Positions 9,317 through 18,568 are shown, numbered from the stretch's first letter. The stretch is 64,000 bases of DNA from Phycisphaerales bacterium (GCA_035627955.1 DASPKU010000002.1:148277-212276); one strand, 5' to 3'. The notes: a model not told the origin generated them from the letters alone. Translations and numbers: made by a program.

Positions 9317-10591
9317 TCAGCGGCGGGCCAGCTCGCGGATCAGCTTCTCCTGCTCCTTGACCCAGTCATCGAACTCGTCCATCAGCATGTTGAAGGCCAT
9401 GAAGGAGAAGTTGGGGTTGTTCTTCACCATGCGCTGGATCTGCTCGAGGGCCTGGCGGGCCTTGCCCAGGAACTTGCCGCGGTCCTCGGGCGGAGACTGC
9501 GCCGCCATGTTGATGGCGGTGGTGTAGTCGACCTGGTACTTGCGGGTCAGGTCCTCGTCCTTCTTGACCTTCTTGCGCCACTCCATGTTGTTCTTTTCGG
9601 CAGCGCTGATCGGCCAGGGGAAGCCGCGGACGTTGTTGCCAACCCACTCGAGCTCGGTGTAGCCCATCGCCTTGGTGAGCTCCTCGAGGGTCTCGCAGGT
9701 GCCCTTGGAAAAGCCGCACTTGAGGGCGGTCTCGGAGTTGAAGGTGAGCACCTCGCCGATGGGATTGATGACCATCTCGCCGCTGGTGACGTCGCCGTAC
9801 CAGTCGACCTTGCCGTTCTCGCGGACGGTGCAGGAGAGGGGCTGCTGGATCTGCATAGCGCGGGCGATGAGCGGGTGGTGGCCGCCGCGGGCGGAGATCT
9901 TCTCCATCCGGTGCAGGACCTCCTCGAGGCCGCGGCCCTTGGTGGCGTTGAGGGCCCCCGAGTACTGCGTCGCAGCGCCGTAGTTGCCCTGGCGGGTGAA
10001 GTAGATGTCTTCCATGCAGTGGGAGGTCATGGCCGCGGCCGAGATGGCCGAGTCGATCCAGGCAACGGTCCGCCACCGCTTCTTGTACTCGTTATGGATA
10101 ACGTCGGAGAGCTTCTGCACCTCAAGGGTGAGGCCGCCGCCGGAGTGGACGCGGAGCACCACGATGCCGGTGCCGTCGGTGCCCAGTTCCTTCTCGAGGA
10201 TGGGGATCATCTGCTCGAGCTGGTGGGCGGTCATGTAGATGCCCACCATGTGGCCGTTCTCTTCATCGCCCAGCGTGATCACCGCGGCCTTGGGGGCGCC
10301 GGTGTTCTTCTTCGGCGCGGGCGCGGCGGTGGTGGCGGCAGCGCCCGTCGTGCCGGCAACCGGGCCGCGCTCGACGGAGGCGACCTCATCGGCGGAGAAG
10401 AACTCCTCGCGCTCGATGCCGCCGATGGTGGTCTTGATCCAGATGTGGCCGGACTCCTCGCGGGCGATGGTGCCCTCGACGGTCTTGCCACTCTTCAGGA
10501 CGACTTTGTCGGCCAGGCCGGTCGTCGCGAGCACCGCGACACAGACGAGCATGGCCAGCGATCGGAGCAGGGACGTGATTCGGGTCAACAT
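9317..10591 (-). CDS. Exported ClpP/crotonase-fold (NfeD/SppA-like) protein, serine retained
   Basis: The 424-residue protein begins with a signal-peptide-like segment (SLLRSLAMLVCVAVLATTGLA). A small beta domain follows at ~28-77 (VLKSGKTVEGTI, then IEREEFFSADEV), then a low-complexity Ala/Thr linker. From ~115 to 350 lies a ClpP-fold domain: GIVVLRVHSGGG at ~142, VAWIDSAISAAAM at ~177-188 and a GA-rich segment at ~206. Ser184 in AISAAAM falls where NfeD and SppA proteases carry the nucleophile (ASAG/ASGG). SD AAGAGG precedes the ATG. It lies 18 bases downstream of a paralogue with the same architecture, so the two form an operon. It probably acts outside the inner membrane. Substrate unknown. 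Confidence 0.75.
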   Translation of the reverse strand: MLTRITSLLRSLAMLVCVAVLATTGLADKVVLKSGKTVEGTIAREESGHIWIKTTIGGIEREEFFSADEVASVERGPVAGTTGAAATTAAPAPKKNTGAPKAAVITLGDEENGHMVGIYMTAHQLEQMIPILEKELGTDGTGIVVLRVHSGGGLTLEVQKLSDVIHNEYKKRWRTVAWIDSAISAAAMTSHCMEDIYFTRQGNYGAATQYSGALNATKGRGLEEVLHRMEKISARGGHHPLIARAMQIQQPLSCTVRENGKVDWYGDVTSGEMVINPIGEVLTFNSETALKCGFSKGTCETLEELTKAMGYTELEWVGNNVRGFPWPISAAEKNNMEWRKKVKKDEDLTRKYQVDYTTAINMAAQSPPEDRGKFLGKARQALEQIQRMVKNNPNFSFMAFNMLMDEFDDWVKEQEKLIRELARR

Positions 10592-10609
10592 GGGTTTGTA
10601 CCTCTTGCG

Positions 10610-12061
10610 TTACCGCTTGTCTGCGAGTTGACGGAGCTTGATCTGGTCGATGCCGATCATGATCTCGGACACAGGCGGGATGCCGTTCTCGCCGAGCCAC
10701 TGCTCGAGACCCTCGCCCCACTTCTGCATCAGGGCCTTGATCTCCTCGAGCTTGCGGATTTGCAGGCCGCGGGCGCGGGTGCGCTCCTGATAGTCGCCCT
10801 GCACCTGGATTTCCTGGTACTCCTCGAACAGGGTCACGATCCGCTTCTTGGCGTTCGCCACGCCGTCGACCCATTCCTTCTGGATCTGCTTGGCCCGCCC
10901 GGGGATGAGGACACCGGTGCGCTCAAGGCCCATGGCGTGGAGCAGCTCGTCGCGGGTGTCGACTGTGCCCCTGGACAGGCCGACCAGCTTGGCCGTCTCG
11001 GCGTTCATCGTGAGCACGTCGTTGCCGGTCCAGCGCACGCGCTCACTGAGGGAGTCGAAGTTGCCGCCCATGCCGTCATCAGTGAGCAGGACCTCGCCCG
11101 GGGCCTGTGGGTAACCCTCGAAGAGCTCCACCTTGCCATCACGGACGCGGTAGCTCATCACGAACTCGGAGCGGCCCATGGCCCGAATGATCATGGGGTT
11201 GTAGCCGCCCTTGATCGCCCAGCCCTCGGCGTGACGCAGGAACGCGGAGCGGAGCTTCTCACGAACCACCTCGTCGCCGGTGTTGCCGTAGAGCTGGCTG
11301 AGGTTGCCGATGCCGCCCATGCGGGCCTCGCTCGAGAAGTAGATTTCGGGAGCGCACAGGGGCACGAACGCCGCGCCGGCCATCGCCTGCTTCACCCAGA
11401 ACACGATGCGCGGCGGCTTGTGGTTGTACTCGGTGGGCAGCTCATTGACGAGCACGGGCAGGATCTTCTCGGCGCGGAAAATGCCCTGGAAGTCGGAGTC
11501 CTGGTCGTTGGCCTTGTCGGCGTTGATCACCCCGTCCTTGTCGTTCCAGTCGGCGTCGAGCTCAAAGACGATGACCTCGGCGTTGTTTCGCTTCGCGTCC
11601 CGGATGGCGTTGCGGATCGGGGTCTCCGAGATCTCCTGCCCGAACTCGCCCTTGAGCTCGACCCAGTAGATGCCCGTCTTGCCGTCGCGGCTTTCCGCGG
11701 CCTTGTCGCTGCCGCCGCTGCTCTTGAGCGTCGGGGCGGCGGTGTTGGACGGGGCCGCCGGAGCATCGCCGGTGGTCTTTGCCACGCCACGCTTGATCGT
11801 CAGGATGTCCGACATCGGGTACTCGGTCTCGGCCTCGATGCCGGCGATAAGCCCCTTGAAGCGGATGGCAGAGGCCGTCTCCGACACGATCTTGCCCTCA
11901 AGCGTGCGGCCGTTCTTGAAGATGATGATGTCCTGCGTGGACGCCGTCTCCTTCGCGCTGCTCTCGGTCTGCGAAAGTGCCGCGGTCGGAACGGTGCAGA
12001 GGCCGATCACCGCCGCCAACGCGGAGGTCGCGACCTTGTTCTTCCAAGCTCTGTTCTTCAT
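10610..12061 (-). CDS. Exported ClpP-fold paralogue, serine position replaced
   Basis: The 483-residue protein is a paralogue of the next gene: signal peptide (VATSALAAVIGLCTVPTAALS), an N-terminal beta domain (FKNGRTLEGKIVSET), a Ser/Ala-rich linker and a ClpP-fold domain. Without gaps, IDSAISAAAMTSHCMEDIYF of the neighbour aligns with VKQAMAGAAFVPLCAPEIYF here (residues ~223-242). The neighbour's Ser184 therefore corresponds to Ala228, and the family nucleophile is absent. I chose ATG 12061, which has a GAGGTGG site and begins at a proper signal peptide; 13 upstream in-frame codons were dropped. It is the first gene of the pair and may be a structural or binding subunit. Confidence 0.72.
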   Translation of the reverse strand: MKNRAWKNKVATSALAAVIGLCTVPTAALSQTESSAKETASTQDIIIFKNGRTLEGKIVSETASAIRFKGLIAGIEAETEYPMSDILTIKRGVAKTTGDAPAAPSNTAAPTLKSSGGSDKAAESRDGKTGIYWVELKGEFGQEISETPIRNAIRDAKRNNAEVIVFELDADWNDKDGVINADKANDQDSDFQGIFRAEKILPVLVNELPTEYNHKPPRIVFWVKQAMAGAAFVPLCAPEIYFSSEARMGGIGNLSQLYGNTGDEVVREKLRSAFLRHAEGWAIKGGYNPMIIRAMGRSEFVMSYRVRDGKVELFEGYPQAPGEVLLTDDGMGGNFDSLSERVRWTGNDVLTMNAETAKLVGLSRGTVDTRDELLHAMGLERTGVLIPGRAKQIQKEWVDGVANAKKRIVTLFEEYQEIQVQGDYQERTRARGLQIRKLEEIKALMQKWGEGLEQWLGENGIPPVSEIMIGIDQIKLRQLADKR

Positions 12062-12202
12062 GGGTGCCACCTCAATCAGGTCTTCGGAGCCCTTGGCCAA
12101 GCCGCGGGCCGCCGCAAGAGAACACTGTCCCTAACAAAATACCGGTCCAAGCATACCACGCAGGCAGCGGGGAACGGGCCCCGGGGGCGAACGCCCTCCT
12201 CC

Positions 12203-13498
12203 TCAGACGCGCATCCCGCGGGCCAGTTCCAGCGCCGCGTCACGATTCTGGACCCGCCCCTCAAGCTGCGCGTCGTACACCCCGTCGAGGATCACCTTGA
12301 ACCGGGGGCCGGGGGTGAGGCCCATGGCGGTGAGGTCGTCGCCGGAGACATACGGATCCGGTTTCAGCCCGCCGTGGGTCTGGGCAAGTTCGCCGACCCG
12401 GGCCTCCACCCGAGCGGCTGTGGACGGGTCCTTAGCCCGCAGCACACTGGTGGCCTCCCAGAACCACGCCGAGGCCGCGAGCCGCTTCTGGCGGGCGACT
12501 GGCAGGCTGTCCCATTCGCGTTCGAGGGTGGGAAGGGTTGCCAGAATGAAGGCAAACTGATCCCGAACGTCGTTGCTCAGGGTAAGGGTGTTGCGGAACT
12601 GTTGCACCAGGGGGAGGGGGGCGAGGCCCACCACCCCCAAATCGAGTGCCCACGCGGCCAGGGCGGTCGCAAAGCCGACCTCCGCGGGGAGATTCGACAG
12701 CGTGCGCCAGCTTCTCGGACCTTGAGCCCCCGACTGGAGGAACACCGGCCGCTCCAGACCCAAGGAGTGGATGAGGGCCGCGCCCTGGGCGCGGCTGGGG
12801 TGCTCGGCGATCCGGCGGACTTCCTCGCCGATGCGTTCGCGGCTGACGCCCTGAAGGTCCGACGCGTGCCGGGTGATGGCGGCGGCGGTGGGGGGGTCGA
12901 TGGTGAGGCCGAGCTTGGCGGCAAGGCGGGCAGCGCGGAGGGCCCGAAGGTGGTCCTCGGCCAGCCGCTGGTCGGGATCGCCCACGGCCCGGAGCACCCG
13001 CCGCTCCAGATCGGCGATGCCGCCGACAAAGTCGATGACCCGCCCGTGGGCGGCGACGGGGACGATGGCCGCGCCGGGGGCGTGCTCGATGGGTGGCGAG
13101 GGGTGGTCGGCGAGGATGGGGTCGAGGAAGAGGGCGTTGACGGTGTAGTCGCGCCGGTGGGCGTCCTGGAGGGGGTCGCTGAAGGTGACAGTGTTGGGGC
13201 GGCGGCGGTCGGTGTACTCGCCGTCGGAGCGGAAGGTGGCGACCTCGATGACCTCGCTGTCGATGCGGACGAGCATGACGCCGAAGGAGGCGCCGACCTC
13301 GGCGGTGCGGGGGAAGAGGGCGGCGATGCGGTCGGGGCTGGCGTCGGTGGCGACGTCGTAGTCGGTGGGGGTGAGGCCGAGCAGCTCGTCACGGACGCAG
13401 CCGCCGGCGAAGTAGGCGATGTGCCCGGCGCCGGTGAGGGTGCGGACGATGTGCTCGGCGGCCTTGCGGGCGGAGAGGTGGTGTGAGGGTCTTCCCAC
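12203..13498 (-). CDS. CCA tRNA nucleotidyltransferase / poly(A) polymerase family (class II)
   Basis: The 431-residue protein belongs to the class II nucleotidyltransferases that add or repair the 3' CCA of tRNA or add poly(A). The N-terminal catalytic head shows GGCVRD at residues 32-37 and the metal-binding DYD at 46-48. RRDYTVNALFLDP and the ED..R.LRAARLAAKLG neck region follow. Length fits the family. The start is GTG 13498. Sequence alone does not separate CCA-adding enzyme from poly(A) polymerase. It has its own position between the ClpP-fold pair and the AhpD-like gene, all on the minus strand. Confidence 0.88.
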   Translation of the reverse strand: MGRPSHHLSARKAAEHIVRTLTGAGHIAYFAGGCVRDELLGLTPTDYDVATDASPDRIAALFPRTAEVGASFGVMLVRIDSEVIEVATFRSDGEYTDRRRPNTVTFSDPLQDAHRRDYTVNALFLDPILADHPSPPIEHAPGAAIVPVAAHGRVIDFVGGIADLERRVLRAVGDPDQRLAEDHLRALRAARLAAKLGLTIDPPTAAAITRHASDLQGVSRERIGEEVRRIAEHPSRAQGAALIHSLGLERPVFLQSGAQGPRSWRTLSNLPAEVGFATALAAWALDLGVVGLAPLPLVQQFRNTLTLSNDVRDQFAFILATLPTLEREWDSLPVARQKRLAASAWFWEATSVLRAKDPSTAARVEARVGELAQTHGGLKPDPYVSGDDLTAMGLTPGPRFKVILDGVYDAQLEGRVQNRDAALELARGMRV

Positions 13499-13524
13499 GT
13501 GCTGAGTCTAAGAGGGAAGAGCTA

Positions 13525-13619
13525 CCGCGGAGTTGCGCGGAGAGGGCGGAGTGGCGCGGAGTTTGGAATCAGGGTGTGGAAACTCAGCGCAACTTCGCCT
13601 GCTTCGCGCAACTCCGCGG
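13525..13619. repeat. 15-bp inverted repeat flanking a 65-bp spacer
   Basis: CCGCGGAGTTGCGCG (13525-13539) is the perfect reverse complement of 13605-13619. The right arm abuts the stop codon of the AhpD-like gene (minus). The interior holds further GCGCGGAGT-like pieces. It could form a long hairpin in the 3' UTR of that gene. There is no T-run. Confidence 0.55.
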
Positions 13620-14045
13620 CTACTGCCTTGGGTGGGAGCTGCAGGCGGGCTGGTGGGGCACGGCCGCGCGTGCCTCGTCGAGAAACTCGACGCCGCGGCG
13701 CAGGTGCGGGATGACGATCGATCCACCGACGATGAGGGCGACGTCGAAGGTCTCCCAGAGCTCCTCGTCGGTCGCGCCGGCCTTCACGCACTGGTCGATG
13801 TGGTAGGCGATGCAGTCGTCGCAGCGGAGGACCATCGAGGCCACCAGGCCGAGCAGCTCCTTGGTCTTCGCTGAGAGCGCGCCGTCCTCGTAGGTCTTGC
13901 CGTCGAGAGAGAAGAATCGCTTGGTGACCAGCGTGCCACCCATCCGCGGCGAACCGTCGGCGTTGGTGCCGCGCTGGTCATCCTCGCCGAGGATGCGGCA
14001 GTTCATCTTGGAGCGGTACTGCTGGAACTGTTCGTAGCGTGACAT
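13620..14045 (-). CDS. AhpD-like carboxymuconolactone decarboxylase family protein
   Basis: The 141-residue protein has the CMD/AhpD core: LSAKTKELLGLVASMVLRCDDCIAYH at ~58-82, with the redox pair Cys75-x2-Cys78 and a following His82. The next helix reads VKAGATDEELWETFDVAL. Family members with CxxC are small peroxidase or disulfide-reducing proteins that act with peroxiredoxins. No peroxiredoxin gene is adjacent, so the partner is unknown. The ~50-residue N-terminal extension is polar. The gene is flanked by an inverted repeat downstream and the hairpin repeats at 14062-14127 upstream. Confidence 0.85.
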   Translation of the reverse strand: MSRYEQFQQYRSKMNCRILGEDDQRGTNADGSPRMGGTLVTKRFFSLDGKTYEDGALSAKTKELLGLVASMVLRCDDCIAYHIDQCVKAGATDEELWETFDVALIVGGSIVIPHLRRGVEFLDEARAAVPHQPACSSHPRQ

Positions 14046-14061
14046 GATGGATGATATGTGC

Positions 14062-14085
14062 CACGATCATGTCCTCATGATCGTG
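14062..14085. repeat. Hairpin repeat family (i), copy 2
   Basis: CACGATCATG-TCCT-CATGATCGTG is a perfect 10-bp stem preceded by GTGC. Together with the next copy it fills the gap between the PQQ gene and the AhpD-like gene. The outer arms of the two copies (14058-14071 and 14118-14131) can also pair with each other to form one long hairpin. Confidence 0.65.
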
Positions 14086-14101
14086 CTCCATGAGCCCAGG
14101 A

Positions 14102-14127
14102 CACGATCATGCAGAGCCATGATCGTG
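14102..14127. repeat. Hairpin repeat family (i), copy 3
   Basis: CACGATCATG-CAGAGC-CATGATCGTG has the same stem as copy 2 but the loop of copy 1 (4869-4874). It is followed by GCACA and lies directly after the stop codon of the minus-strand PQQ gene (stop at 14133), where it could act in termination or mRNA stabilisation. Confidence 0.65.
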
Positions 14128-14132
14128 GCACA

Positions 14133-17100
14133 TCACTTCGGCGGCGCATCCAGCACCAGCGTCACCGGACCCTCGCTCAGCAGCAGCTTGCCGTCGATGA
14201 CCATCGTCGCGTGGGGGTTCTCGTAGAGGCGCACGCGCTCTGTGTTCAGGAGCTTGCCCGTCGGGTGAGCGAACATGAACACGCGGGAGACGATGCCGGT
14301 GCCGCTGGCGGGCTCGCGCTGGTTGTTCTCCACCGCCACGAACATCGACTCGGTGGCGACGGGCGTCTGCAGCGAGCCCTGGCCATCGAGGGCGTCGGCG
14401 CCCACGAGCTCGCCCTTGTCGTTGAACACCAGCAGGCCGTTGGTGCTGGCCACCGCGAGCGTCTTGCCCATGACCGTGCCGCTGACTGGGAACACGATGC
14501 GCCCGCGGCTGTCGAGGGGGCGGCCCGCGTGCGCCCCGTCTTTGAGCGACACGTGCCACAGGTTGACGTCGCCGTCAAGCACGAACAGCGCGTCGCCCAC
14601 CACCCAGCCCGCGAACGAGTTTGCGCCAGGCGCGCCGGAGGTGAACCACGCCACCTTGCCGCTCTGCGGGGTGAAGCGGAGCAGGCCGTTCGCTGTCGCG
14701 AGGACTACGTCGGCGCCCACCGCCCGCATCCAGCGTGCGTGATCCCCGAGCTGATCGGGGCCGAGGCGCGAGACCTCCTTGCCGGTGCGCTTGTCGAGGG
14801 CGATGACGCCCGCAACCGACGTGCGCCCGGACTTGCTGCCCACCGTGCCGCCGATCACGACATGGTCGCCCGCCTGCTCGATCTCGTACACGCGGCTCAG
14901 CCCCAGCGTGCTGGTCCACAGCGGGTTGCCATTAGTGAGGTCAAAGGCGCCCGCCCGACCGCGCCGCTGCACCAGCACCAGGGTGCTGCCGTCGGCGGTC
15001 ACGACCAGGTCGTTGGGACGCACGGGCCCGTCGAGCGGCGTGTTGACGCGGTCGTCCGCACCGTTCGCACCGCCGTCAAAGAACGCGGCGAACTCCTTCG
15101 TGCGCCACTGAGGCTTGCCGTCGATGGTCGAGATGCTCTCGATCGCTCCGCCGCTCTGGCTGGGCCAGAAAAGCAGCGTGCTGTCGGGCGTCACCCGGAC
15201 GACGATCGGGCGCATTGAGTACGGCTTGCTCCACAGCTGGCGGAGCTTGCCGTCCTCCGCGGCCACGGCCCACATCGATACGCTCTTGCCGTTCTCGTCA
15301 TCCATCACCACGCAGTCACCCGACACGCCGGGCGCGTGGCGGACGATCGGCTCCAGCGGCACCCAGGTCTCGATGACCTGCACTGTGCGGGAGAGGTTCT
15401 GGCCGATCACGGGCCGGCCGCTGCGGGTGGCGAGACGCGCGCGGAGCTCCGCCGCGATCTGCGCGGGCGCGGCGGTGGTGCCGTTCCAATCGATGGCGAG
15501 GTCCTTCATGTCGCGGTCCAGCCGCAGCATGAGGCGGAACGCGGGCTCGATGTCCGCCGGGCCCGTCGAGCGTGCGAGCAGCGAGCCGGTGAGACGTCCC
15601 AGCATCTCGCCCGTGGACTGCCGGCCGATGGCGGCACCCAGCTCAGCGGCCGCGAGGCCCGAGCCGGCGGCGAGCTTGGACTGCTGCTGCATGTTGGCCG
15701 CGGCGTAGGCGGCGCTGGCGCGGTTCCACGCCTCGGGGGCGACGGCCGCGACGGGGTACGCGCGGGCGAGCTCGGCCAGCCGCTCGGGGTTGCTTGCGTC
15801 GGCCTCGGCGAGCAGGCGCGCGGCCTCCTCATCGAAGGCCGCGTAGGGCGCGGGGCCCACACGCTTCACCAGCGCGACGAGGCGATCAGTGGCCTCCGTA
15901 CGCGCGTTGCTGAAAGAGGTCGCCCGCTGCTGGTTGTGCAGGCGCGAGCCGCTGTCGAGCTCGACCGCGACAAGGCCGGTGTCGGTGAGGATCCGCTGGT
16001 AGGCCTCCACGGCCGCGGCGTTGTCGCTCTGCTTCTCCGCGAGCCACGCCTTCTCCAGCAGCATGGCCACCTGCTGCTGCGGGGCCTCGGCGGTGCGCTC
16101 CAGGCGGTCCATCAGCTGCGCGAGCAGCGCGGCGTCGTTGATGGGCTGGGCCGCGCCGACGGCGACGACCTGGCCGGGGTTCGTCCACGCACCGCGGCTG
16201 GCCCGCACCATCTCCAGGAGCATGGAGTACAGGCGGGTGCGCTGGCGGGCAGACTCGCCGTCGCCGGCGCGGGCGTCGAGCACGGTGAGCGCGCGGTCGG
16301 CGAGCTCGGGCACGCGCTCGGCGCGCCCTGTGCGGGCCGCGAGCTCCACATAGGTGAGCAGCGGCTGCGGCTGGTTGGGCTGGGCGGCCACGCGCTGCGT
16401 CAGGATCGTCTCGGCCTCTTCCCACGAGAGGAAGGTGTGCAGGCGCGTCGCGTCGGCGGACACCAGGTGCGTGCCCTGCTCATCGCCCACCACCAGGAGG
16501 TTGCCCGAGCACTCGAACGCGGCGGTCATCTCCTTGCGGAGGTTGTTGGGGTCGACGAGGGCCGCGCCGGTTTCCATGGGGACCAGGGCGTAGGGCCCGG
16601 CGGCGCACACGCGCCCGACGACGGAATCGCGGGCGTTGGGCGACACGAGTTGTGCCTTGCCGCTCTCGAGGTCCGCGCCCTTGATGAACGCGATGCGGCT
16701 GCCGTTGACGGCCGCGACGTGCTCGCCGACCTTCACGAGGTACCGCGGGTCGCCAAGCGTCGAGCCCTCGCGCTGGGCCAGCAGCTTGCCGTCATTGAGC
16801 CCCACGCGCACGACCCGCCCCTTGGGGAACTCGACGGCCATGAGGGCGTCGCCGTCCACCACGGGGATGTGCATCTCCTGCGGAGGGGCGCTCTCGCGAC
16901 CCCCACCGAACTGGAGCATGCTGGTAAACGAGTTCGGGGGCATTGAGCGCAGCCACACCGGGCGGCCACTGGCGGCCTCGTAGGCGAACATCACGCCGAT
17001 CTCGTCGCAGCGGTAAACGACGCCGTTGTGCAGCATCGCGCCGTCGGGCCGGCCGGCGGTCCGCCCCATGAAGCCGGGGCTCTGCACCGTGCCCACCAGG

Positions 17101-18410
17101 CGCACCCACTTGAGGCCGCCGGTGTAGAGGTTCACGCCCACAAGGTGCAGGCGGGTGTCGCGGCGCACCACGCCCGTCGAGCGCATGGCGACCACGATCG
17201 TGTCGGCCTCGATTACCGGCGGGCCGTACACCGCGCCGCCGGCGAGCTTCTCCGAGAGCGTCGCCGGATCGATCGACCACAGCGTGCGCCCGGTGGCGCT
17301 GTCGATGGCGTGCATGCGGCGGTCGCCGCGCCGCCCGCGACCCTCGGCGATGCCCGTCACGCCCACGGCGATGCCGTTGCTGACGCACACGGTGGCCGCG
17401 TCTTCCTTCTGGGTCGCGCCGGGCTGGATGAACAGCCCGAGGTCCTCCTCAACCGCGCGGGGGCTGATGCTCGCGGGGCCGGTGTTGACCTGCCACAGCT
17501 CGCCAAGGGTCGCCGCGTCCCACGCGCTGATGCGGCGCCCGTCGTTCACGTACACCACGCCTGCCTTAAGCGTCGGGATGATCCAGGGCGAGGCGCCGAC
17601 CCGGTTCAGGTACGCGGGCGCATCGGGGCTGCGCTCGACCTCGAGGCGCTCGAGGTCAAGCCCCACCGACTGCAACGGGCGCGCGGGGACGTTGTCGAAC
17701 TTCGGCGCGATCTGCGTGACCAGCGGCGACACGCCCCTTGCGGCGGCCTCCGTGGGAATCTTCGCCGGCGGCAGCATCGCCTCGCCGTTGAGCCCCGCGT
17801 CCTTGCTCCAGCGGGCGGCCCACGCGCGGACATCCTCGCGCGGCAGGTACGACGCGATCATCCCCGCCAGACGCGCGGCATCGGCGCCCCGGGCCTTGTC
17901 GGCGCGGTCGGGGTGCTGCTCCAGCTGCGAGAGCATCAGGCGTGCCGACTCAAATCGGGCCGCCTCCAGCTCCACCTGCGCCAGCCGCAGCACGGCCTCA
18001 AACCCGGACGGGGTCAGCATCCGCGACTCTTCCAGCTCGGTCAGGCGGTTCTGCTCCAGCAGCTGGCGGGCGGCGGGCTCCTGCTCCAGCCGATAGCGGT
18101 TCAGCAGGTCGGGGCTGGCGATCAATAAAGAGTGGATGTGGGCGCGGACGGGCACGAACAGGTCCGGCTGGTCGAGAGACTGCACGACCTGCCCGCCCTC
18201 GGTTTCGAGGGTCTTCTGAAGGACGCGGAGGGCCTCGGGCATGTTGCCAGCCTGGCTGAGCTCGCTGACGCGGATGAGGGCGTCACGTGTGCCCACGCCT
18301 TCATCGGGGAAGACGCTGCGGCCGCGCTGGGCGAGCGCGGGAGTAGTGGCCACGCCGGCGGTGAGGACCATGAGGAGTGCAAGGGCAATGGGTCGGGCGA
18401 TCGGACGCAT
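14133..18410 (-). CDS. Giant exported PQQ-like beta-propeller / TPR protein
   Basis: The 1425-residue protein starts with a signal peptide (IALALLMVLTAGVATTPALAQ). Residues ~35-200 are helical and TPR-like (DALIRVSELSQAGNMPEALRVLQ). A first PQQ-type (BamB-like) propeller spans ~275-640, with repeats such as VYVNDGRRISAWDAATLGELW and MHAIDSATGRTLWSI. Residues ~650-960 are again helical repeats. A second propeller fills ~990-1425 (GGTVGSKSGRTSVAGVIALD, ATANGLLRFTPQSGKVAWF). Such twin-propeller proteins recur in planctomycetes, probably as extracytoplasmic binding scaffolds. No PQQ-dependent dehydrogenase active site is apparent. It is transcribed alone from a 158-bp divergent region. Confidence 0.78.
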   Translation of the reverse strand: MRPIARPIALALLMVLTAGVATTPALAQRGRSVFPDEGVGTRDALIRVSELSQAGNMPEALRVLQKTLETEGGQVVQSLDQPDLFVPVRAHIHSLLIASPDLLNRYRLEQEPAARQLLEQNRLTELEESRMLTPSGFEAVLRLAQVELEAARFESARLMLSQLEQHPDRADKARGADAARLAGMIASYLPREDVRAWAARWSKDAGLNGEAMLPPAKIPTEAAARGVSPLVTQIAPKFDNVPARPLQSVGLDLERLEVERSPDAPAYLNRVGASPWIIPTLKAGVVYVNDGRRISAWDAATLGELWQVNTGPASISPRAVEEDLGLFIQPGATQKEDAATVCVSNGIAVGVTGIAEGRGRRGDRRMHAIDSATGRTLWSIDPATLSEKLAGGAVYGPPVIEADTIVVAMRSTGVVRRDTRLHLVGVNLYTGGLKWVRLVGTVQSPGFMGRTAGRPDGAMLHNGVVYRCDEIGVMFAYEAASGRPVWLRSMPPNSFTSMLQFGGGRESAPPQEMHIPVVDGDALMAVEFPKGRVVRVGLNDGKLLAQREGSTLGDPRYLVKVGEHVAAVNGSRIAFIKGADLESGKAQLVSPNARDSVVGRVCAAGPYALVPMETGAALVDPNNLRKEMTAAFECSGNLLVVGDEQGTHLVSADATRLHTFLSWEEAETILTQRVAAQPNQPQPLLTYVELAARTGRAERVPELADRALTVLDARAGDGESARQRTRLYSMLLEMVRASRGAWTNPGQVVAVGAAQPINDAALLAQLMDRLERTAEAPQQQVAMLLEKAWLAEKQSDNAAAVEAYQRILTDTGLVAVELDSGSRLHNQQRATSFSNARTEATDRLVALVKRVGPAPYAAFDEEAARLLAEADASNPERLAELARAYPVAAVAPEAWNRASAAYAAANMQQQSKLAAGSGLAAAELGAAIGRQSTGEMLGRLTGSLLARSTGPADIEPAFRLMLRLDRDMKDLAIDWNGTTAAPAQIAAELRARLATRSGRPVIGQNLSRTVQVIETWVPLEPIVRHAPGVSGDCVVMDDENGKSVSMWAVAAEDGKLRQLWSKPYSMRPIVVRVTPDSTLLFWPSQSGGAIESISTIDGKPQWRTKEFAAFFDGGANGADDRVNTPLDGPVRPNDLVVTADGSTLVLVQRRGRAGAFDLTNGNPLWTSTLGLSRVYEIEQAGDHVVIGGTVGSKSGRTSVAGVIALDKRTGKEVSRLGPDQLGDHARWMRAVGADVVLATANGLLRFTPQSGKVAWFTSGAPGANSFAGWVVGDALFVLDGDVNLWHVSLKDGAHAGRPLDSRGRIVFPVSGTVMGKTLAVASTNGLLVFNDKGELVGADALDGQGSLQTPVATESMFVAVENNQREPASGTGIVSRVFMFAHPTGKLLNTERVRLYENPHATMVIDGKLLLSEGPVTLVLDAPPK

Positions 18411-18481
18411 CCATCCTCCGATTGCGGGCAGCCTCAGGGTACATCATCGACCCGGAAGGCCCGTGGAATCACTGACCGGTG

Positions 18482-18518
18482 AGGGTTGCCCAGCCGTTAC
18501 TGCCGGAACGGCAACCTC
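18482..18518. promoter_or_regulatory. Bulged hairpin in a divergent intergenic region
   Basis: GGTTGCC (18484-18490) and GGCAACC (18510-18516) pair, and CCGTT / AACGG extends the stem over a short bulge. The element lies between the divergent PQQ gene (start 18410) and DUF5658 gene (start 18569), so it is in a leader or promoter region rather than a terminator. No motif identifies it as a known riboswitch. Confidence 0.3.
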
Positions 18519-18568
18519 TTAAGACACTTTCTTCCGCTTGAGCGTTCCAGTTGCACCGCCGATCACCA

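Noticed and set aside
9293-13486. Very long open frame on the plus strand opposite three minus-strand genes
   Set aside because: It is an antisense frame kept open by the GC-rich codon bias; its composition is low-complexity (Gly/Leu/Asp/Val) and matches no family, while the minus-strand frames carry clear domains.
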